A stretch of DNA of 32,719 nt from Ruminococcus sp. UBA4385 (GTDB lineage Bacteria > Bacillota_A > Clostridia > Oscillospirales > Ruminococcaceae), in assembly GCA_002391065.1 (NCBI GenBank), contig DGRP01000108.1, positions 1-32,719 on the forward strand, given 5' to 3'. The notes beneath the pieces are model-generated. The model saw nothing but the letters and a program-made list of their open reading frames with translations. It was not told the DNA's origin and made no database searches. Positions 29,260 to 32,719 of this stretch are shown here, one piece after another. The translations under genes and the position numbers were made by a program. Positions within the stretch are counted from its first letter, which is position 1, and every line of letters starts with the position of its first letter.

Positions 29260-30531
29260 TTAATCTGCACTGTCGGGTATGAGCTTTACAGGGTCAGCCT
29301 CGGGCAGAGTCTCAACACTGCTGAGCTTGCGGTTTATCTGTCTGGTTCTTACACCCACAAGGTTTTCAAGGTCATCATCGACCTTTCTTATGCGCTTTTG
29401 TGCGTCTTCAAGTGCCTTTGAGAAGGTCTGAAACTCAGACTTGACTGAGCCGAGCACCTTCCACACTTCGTTGGAGCGTTTCTGGATAGCCAGTGTCCTG
29501 AAGCCCATCTGAAGTGAATTAAGCAATGCCGCCATTGTAGACGGTCCTGCTACGTTTACGCTGTAGTCACGCTGGAGAGTTTCAACAAGTCCGCTGTTTA
29601 CAACCTCTGCATAAAGGCCCTCAAAGGGCAGGAACATTATGCCGAAGTTTGTTGTGTGCGGTGGAGAAACATACTTATCACGAATGTCCTTGGCACACTT
29701 TTTGATAGTGTCATACAAAGTTTTCTTGGCTGAGGCTATTGTCTCGGGAGAACCCGAATCATAAGCGTCCTGAAGAGCTGCAAAGGTATCCCCGGGGAAC
29801 TTTGAATCTATAGGCAGATAAACGGTCTCACCATCGTCACCGCCGGGAAGCCTGACTGCAAACTCAACTCTGTTTGCACTCCTCGGAATTACTGCGACAT
29901 CAGTATCATATTGCTCGGGAGCAAGTATCTCACTGAGTATAGCGCCAAGCTGTATTTCTCCGAGAATACCCCTGTTTTTTACATTTGAAAGCACCTTTTT
30001 AAGGTCTCCGACACCTGCGGCTACAGTCTGCATTTCGCCAAGGCCCTTATATACCTGCTCAAGGCGCTCACTTACCAGCTTGAAGGAATCATTCATCTTG
30101 TTTTCAAGCTTCTCATCGACAGTCTTCCGGATAGATTCAAGCTTTTTGTTATTGTCCTCCTGAATGCCCGAAAGCTGGCGTGACATTGTTGTGCGCATTG
30201 CTTCAAGCTTCTGCTCGGTGGTCTGCTCAAGGGCTGCGAAGCGGTTTTCAAGAGATTTCAGTCGGGTATCAAGGCTGTGGTTGAGGTCTTCAAGCCTTGC
30301 ATTCTGCGCCTGCCGGCTGTTCGCCTGAGACAGCGTTAGCATATCGCCGAGGTTTTTCACACTCACCTGAACGTTTCTTCCTATCTCCTGTCTGAGCTCG
30401 CTGCTTGTCTGCGAAAGCTTATCGGAGAACTCCCGTGTGCTGTTATCGGCAGGTGCGGAAAAGACCTTAAATGCTATCACTGCACACAAAACAAGACAGA
30501 CGATCAGCAAAGCTATAATAACTGCATTCAT
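29260..30531 (-). CDS. rmuC: RmuC family DNA recombination protein
   Basis: The 423-aa protein has one N-terminal helix (AVIIALLIVCLVLCAVIAF), a long coiled coil (about residues 30-160), then the RmuC domain with NVKNRGILGEIQLGAILSE, YLPIDSKFPGD and MFLPFEGLYAEVV. RmuC proteins are predicted nuclease-fold proteins that limit inversions and recombination at repeats. I chose the ATG at 30531 since AGGAG stands 8 nt before it; a GTG three codons earlier would overlap the ribosome site. A TATAAT box lies just upstream but a -35 is not clear. Confidence 0.88.
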   Translation of the reverse strand: MNAVIIALLIVCLVLCAVIAFKVFSAPADNSTREFSDKLSQTSSELRQEIGRNVQVSVKNLGDMLTLSQANSRQAQNARLEDLNHSLDTRLKSLENRFAALEQTTEQKLEAMRTTMSRQLSGIQEDNNKKLESIRKTVDEKLENKMNDSFKLVSERLEQVYKGLGEMQTVAAGVGDLKKVLSNVKNRGILGEIQLGAILSEILAPEQYDTDVAVIPRSANRVEFAVRLPGGDDGETVYLPIDSKFPGDTFAALQDAYDSGSPETIASAKKTLYDTIKKCAKDIRDKYVSPPHTTNFGIMFLPFEGLYAEVVNSGLVETLQRDYSVNVAGPSTMAALLNSLQMGFRTLAIQKRSNEVWKVLGSVKSEFQTFSKALEDAQKRIRKVDDDLENLVGVRTRQINRKLSSVETLPEADPVKLIPDSAD

Positions 30532-30600
30532 TTTTATCACTCCTAAAACTATTTTCTGTATTATACCACATAAACTTTATTTTGTGGGGAGTTTTTTTGG

Positions 30601-30632
30601 ACAACAAAAGCCTGCTGACCGTGCAGCAGGCT
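30601..30632 (-). terminator. Terminator of the zinc-ribbon protein gene
   Basis: Minus strand AGCCTGCTG pairs with CAGCAGGCT around CACGGT, then TTTGTTG. Confidence 0.75.
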
Positions 30633-30641
30633 ATAGTCTGT

Positions 30642-31370
30642 TCATTCGGCAGTCTGTTTTTCAGGTCTGGGGCTGCCGCATTCCATGCAGAATTTTCCTT
30701 TGTTTTTATTCTCTCCGCAGTGCGGACAAAGCCATGTGCCGCTGCTTTCTGCGGACTGCGCCATCATAGCTGCCGCCATGCCCATGCCCATCATACCGAC
30801 AGGCGCTCCTGCGCCCATAGTGAAGCCCATTACGCCCATAAAAGATGCGGGCTGTGAGCTCTTTGAGATAAGCTCTCCCCTGCCCTCAACTGCAAGAATT
30901 GCTCTTATCTCACTTATAACATCTCTTCTGCCCTGCTGATCGGCAGCCTTGCAGTCAATGTTCTTCCATACACGAGGGTTTCCGCCTAAGCTTTGGTCAT
31001 CGAAAATGAGAGTGAGCCCTTCGCTTGACGAATAATCGGTCATCTGAAACAGCTCAACATATTTAAGCTGCGACCACGCTGCGACATTCTCTCTGTCGAT
31101 TATTTCCCGAAGCTTATCAAAAAGGGAAAGCTCTGCCTTATAAACCGAGGTCTCGGTTCCGCCTCCCGACTGCTTTTCCCGAACTGTAAGTTTAGCGTGC
31201 TCACCCTCACGCTCCAGCATTAGGCTGAAAAGAGTATTGCTGTTCATCATCATGCCCGATGAGCTGCTGCTGTAGGATACGCTGACAAGCTCTCCGTGTT
31301 CCTCCTTCGGGAGCTTTTCTATCTGCGTTGTGTCTATTGATTTTCTCATCTCTTCAAATATATCTGCCAT
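30642..31370 (-). CDS. Cytosolic protein with C-terminal zinc ribbon
   Basis: The 242-aa protein has an unrecognised alpha/beta domain (residues 1-165), a Met/Gly/Ala-rich flexible stretch (about 180-210) and a C-terminal zinc ribbon CPHCGENKNKGKFCMECGS. The ribbon resembles those ending clostridial SPFH/virion-core-type proteins, but the SPFH domain itself is not seen. The ATG at 31370 follows GGAGGTGA at the right distance; earlier in-frame codons run into the neighbouring hpt promoter region and look non-coding. Single gene with its own terminator. Confidence 0.78.
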   Translation of the reverse strand: MADIFEEMRKSIDTTQIEKLPKEEHGELVSVSYSSSSSGMMMNSNTLFSLMLEREGEHAKLTVREKQSGGGTETSVYKAELSLFDKLREIIDRENVAAWSQLKYVELFQMTDYSSSEGLTLIFDDQSLGGNPRVWKNIDCKAADQQGRRDVISEIRAILAVEGRGELISKSSQPASFMGVMGFTMGAGAPVGMMGMGMAAAMMAQSAESSGTWLCPHCGENKNKGKFCMECGSPRPEKQTAE

Positions 31371-31451
31371 AGGCTCACCTCCGATTTTGATTATTATAGC
31401 ACAGTCAGAAATAATTGTAAAGGGATTTTGTCGTAAATGCTCAAATATCAA

Positions 31452-31480
31452 TTGACAGTTTCTGCTGAATGTGGTAAAAT
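31452..31480 (+). promoter_or_regulatory. Promoter of hpt
   Basis: TTGACA (31452-31457), 17-bp spacer, TAAAAT (31475-31480). Confidence 0.8.
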
Positions 31481-31515
31481 ATAAGTGGTTATTTGACATT
31501 TTCAGGAGGTATAAT

Positions 31516-32067
31516 ATGCAGATCACAGATAAAAACGAATTTGAACGTCATATCAAGCGTGTTATCATTTCCGAGGAAGAGATAAAGGAAGTTGTCGCTA
31601 AGGCAGGAAAAATGCTCTCCGAAAAATATGAGGGCAAGCCCTTACTGCTTGTAAGTATTCTTAAAGGAGCTTTTATTTTTCTGTCAGACCTGAGCAAGGA
31701 GGTCACTATTCCCTGTGAAATAGGCTTTATGGCGGCAAAAAGCTACTTTGAGTCCACCGAGTCCTCGGGAAAGGTGCAGATTACTATGGATCTGGCTCAG
31801 GACATAAGTCAGTACCATGTTGTGATCGTTGAGGACATCATCGACACAGGCAGAACTCTTTCAGAGATCGTAAAAATGCTGAAGGAAAGAAAGCCTCTCT
31901 CCCTTGAGATACTGACGCTCCTTGACAAGCCTGACCGCAGACTTATTGAGCTTAAAGCCGACTACACGCTTTTTACTATTCCCGATTATTTTGTTATAGG
32001 CTACGGTCTTGACTATGGCGAGTATTACAGAAATCTGCCTTATATAGCAGAGTACTCTGCGGATTAG
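31516..32067 (+). CDS. hpt: Hypoxanthine phosphoribosyltransferase
   Basis: The 183-aa protein has the PRPP-binding motif VVIVEDIIDTGRTL, the SILKGAFIFLSDL loop and a C-terminal PDYFVIGYGLDYGEYYRNLPYI, all typical of bacterial Hpt. It turns hypoxanthine (and guanine) plus PRPP into IMP (GMP) in purine salvage. AGGAGG precedes the ATG at 31516. The NCS2 purine permease gene follows after 12 nt, an uptake-plus-salvage pair. Confidence 0.93.
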   Translation: MQITDKNEFERHIKRVIISEEEIKEVVAKAGKMLSEKYEGKPLLLVSILKGAFIFLSDLSKEVTIPCEIGFMAAKSYFESTESSGKVQITMDLAQDISQYHVVIVEDIIDTGRTLSEIVKMLKERKPLSLEILTLLDKPDRRLIELKADYTLFTIPDYFVIGYGLDYGEYYRNLPYIAEYSAD

Positions 32068-32079
32068 GGGGGTAGAACT

Positions 32080-32719
32080 TTGGAAAAGCTCTTTAAGCTT
32101 AAAGAACATAATACCACCGTCAGAACAGAAATAATGGCAGGCATCACCACCTTTATGACGATAGCCTACATACTTGCTGTAAATCCCAGTGTGCTGAGCT
32201 CTACAGGCATGGACAGCACAGCGGTGCTTCTTGCTACCTGCATAGCTTCGTTTCTGGGAACGCTCTGTATGGGGCTTATGGCAAACCTGCCCTTTGTGCT
32301 CTCAGCAGGAATGGGGCTTAATGCCTATATGGCATATACTGTGTGTGCCTCGATGGGATACCCCTGGCAGGTAGCACTCCTTGCGGTATTTTTTGAGGGT
32401 GTCATCTTTATTATTCTGTCGCTGACAAAGGTTCGTGAAGCTATTTTTGACTGCATTCCCTTTCAGCTCAAAAAGGCAGTTTCAGTGGGAATAGGTCTGT
32501 TTATAGCTTTTATAGGACTGCAAAATTCAGGCTTGGCGGTCGGCGGTGCTACACTTGTTCAGCTTACAAATTTCAGAGAGAATTTCCGAACATCGGGTAT
32601 CTGCGCACTGCTCACCATAATCGGTACTATAATCATTTCGGCGCTGTATATCAAGAATGTCAAAGGCTCTATACTGATAGGCATTATCGCAACATGGGCG
32701 CTCGGAATGCTTTGCCAGG
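32080..32719 (+). CDS. NCS2-family purine permease, 3' end outside window
   Basis: From a TTG start (AGGGGGG upstream) the frame runs to the window end and gives MEKLFKLKEHNTTVRTEIMA, then GITTFMTIAYILAVNPSVL and GLMANLPFVLSAGMGLNAYM, the signature of PbuG/AdeP-type guanine, hypoxanthine and adenine carriers. At least six membrane helices are visible. It directly follows hpt and shares its transcript, fitting purine salvage. The TTG start is supported by the family's usual N-terminus. Confidence 0.9.
   Translation, partial: MEKLFKLKEHNTTVRTEIMAGITTFMTIAYILAVNPSVLSSTGMDSTAVLLATCIASFLGTLCMGLMANLPFVLSAGMGLNAYMAYTVCASMGYPWQVALLAVFFEGVIFIILSLTKVREAIFDCIPFQLKKAVSVGIGLFIAFIGLQNSGLAVGGATLVQLTNFRENFRTSGICALLTIIGTIIISALYIKNVKGSILIGIIATWALGMLCQ

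Overview
The window looks like a piece of a low-to-moderate GC Bacillota chromosome, most likely a Ruminococcus-type Oscillospiraceae. The clues are sigma-A promoters with 17-18 bp spacers, strong AGGAGG ribosome sites, a Ser/Gly/Thr-rich lipoprotein, YitT, RmuC and Hpt/NCS2 genes of clostridial type, and lic/teichoic-type genes. This assignment rests on recognition of protein families only.

Region 1 (about 1-11350) is accessory DNA, probably the right part of an integrated element. It holds a broken gene at the left edge, a relBE toxin-antitoxin pair, a small zinc-ribbon protein, a metallophosphoesterase, a ClpP-like protease gene interrupted by an in-frame ochre codon, a VirD4/TraG-like coupling ATPase overlapping it, a zinc-ribbon/RHH regulator, a VapD-like pair, a transglutaminase-like lipoprotein, an ArsB/NhaD-type permease, and two small minus-strand genes (one with an internal ochre codon). 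Two repeat systems run through it. (a) Six copies of an 18-nt hairpin with stem TTTTGTC/GACAAAA and a mostly GNRA tetraloop; four of them sit just upstream of the ribosome site of an accessory gene and share a longer leader. (b) Two copies of a block with a promoter and a 67-68 nt structured RNA; the outer stems differ in sequence but both pair, and both loops are 37 nt. The permease lies between these copies. The region ends at a 23-nt tRNA 3' end (11330-11352), which reads as an attachment-site remnant.

Region 2 (11351-21544) begins with interleaved inverted repeats and heptad repeats in front of a four-helix-bundle (23S intervening-sequence type) protein. It continues with a seven-gene, one-direction operon starting at a good promoter (11937-11965): a membrane sulfatase/LTA-synthase-like enzyme, a small membrane protein, a YidC insertase fused to a CDP-glycerol glycerophosphotransferase (TagB/TagF) domain, two different LicC-LicA fusions (the first also with a winged helix), a 59-aa single-span protein and an NCS1 permease. 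My reading is a compact pathway that takes up choline or a similar amino-alcohol, activates it to a CDP-alcohol and decorates a glycerol-phosphate-type surface polymer. No licD or licB is visible here.

Region 3 (21541-32719) is ordinary chromosome: a GNAT acetyltransferase, remnants of an FtsX-type permease and of a diguanylate cyclase lying back to back, YitT, a two-component system with its ABC transporter on the minus strand (regulator, kinase, ATPase, permease), RmuC, a zinc-ribbon protein, hypoxanthine phosphoribosyltransferase and the start of an NCS2 purine permease cut by the window edge.
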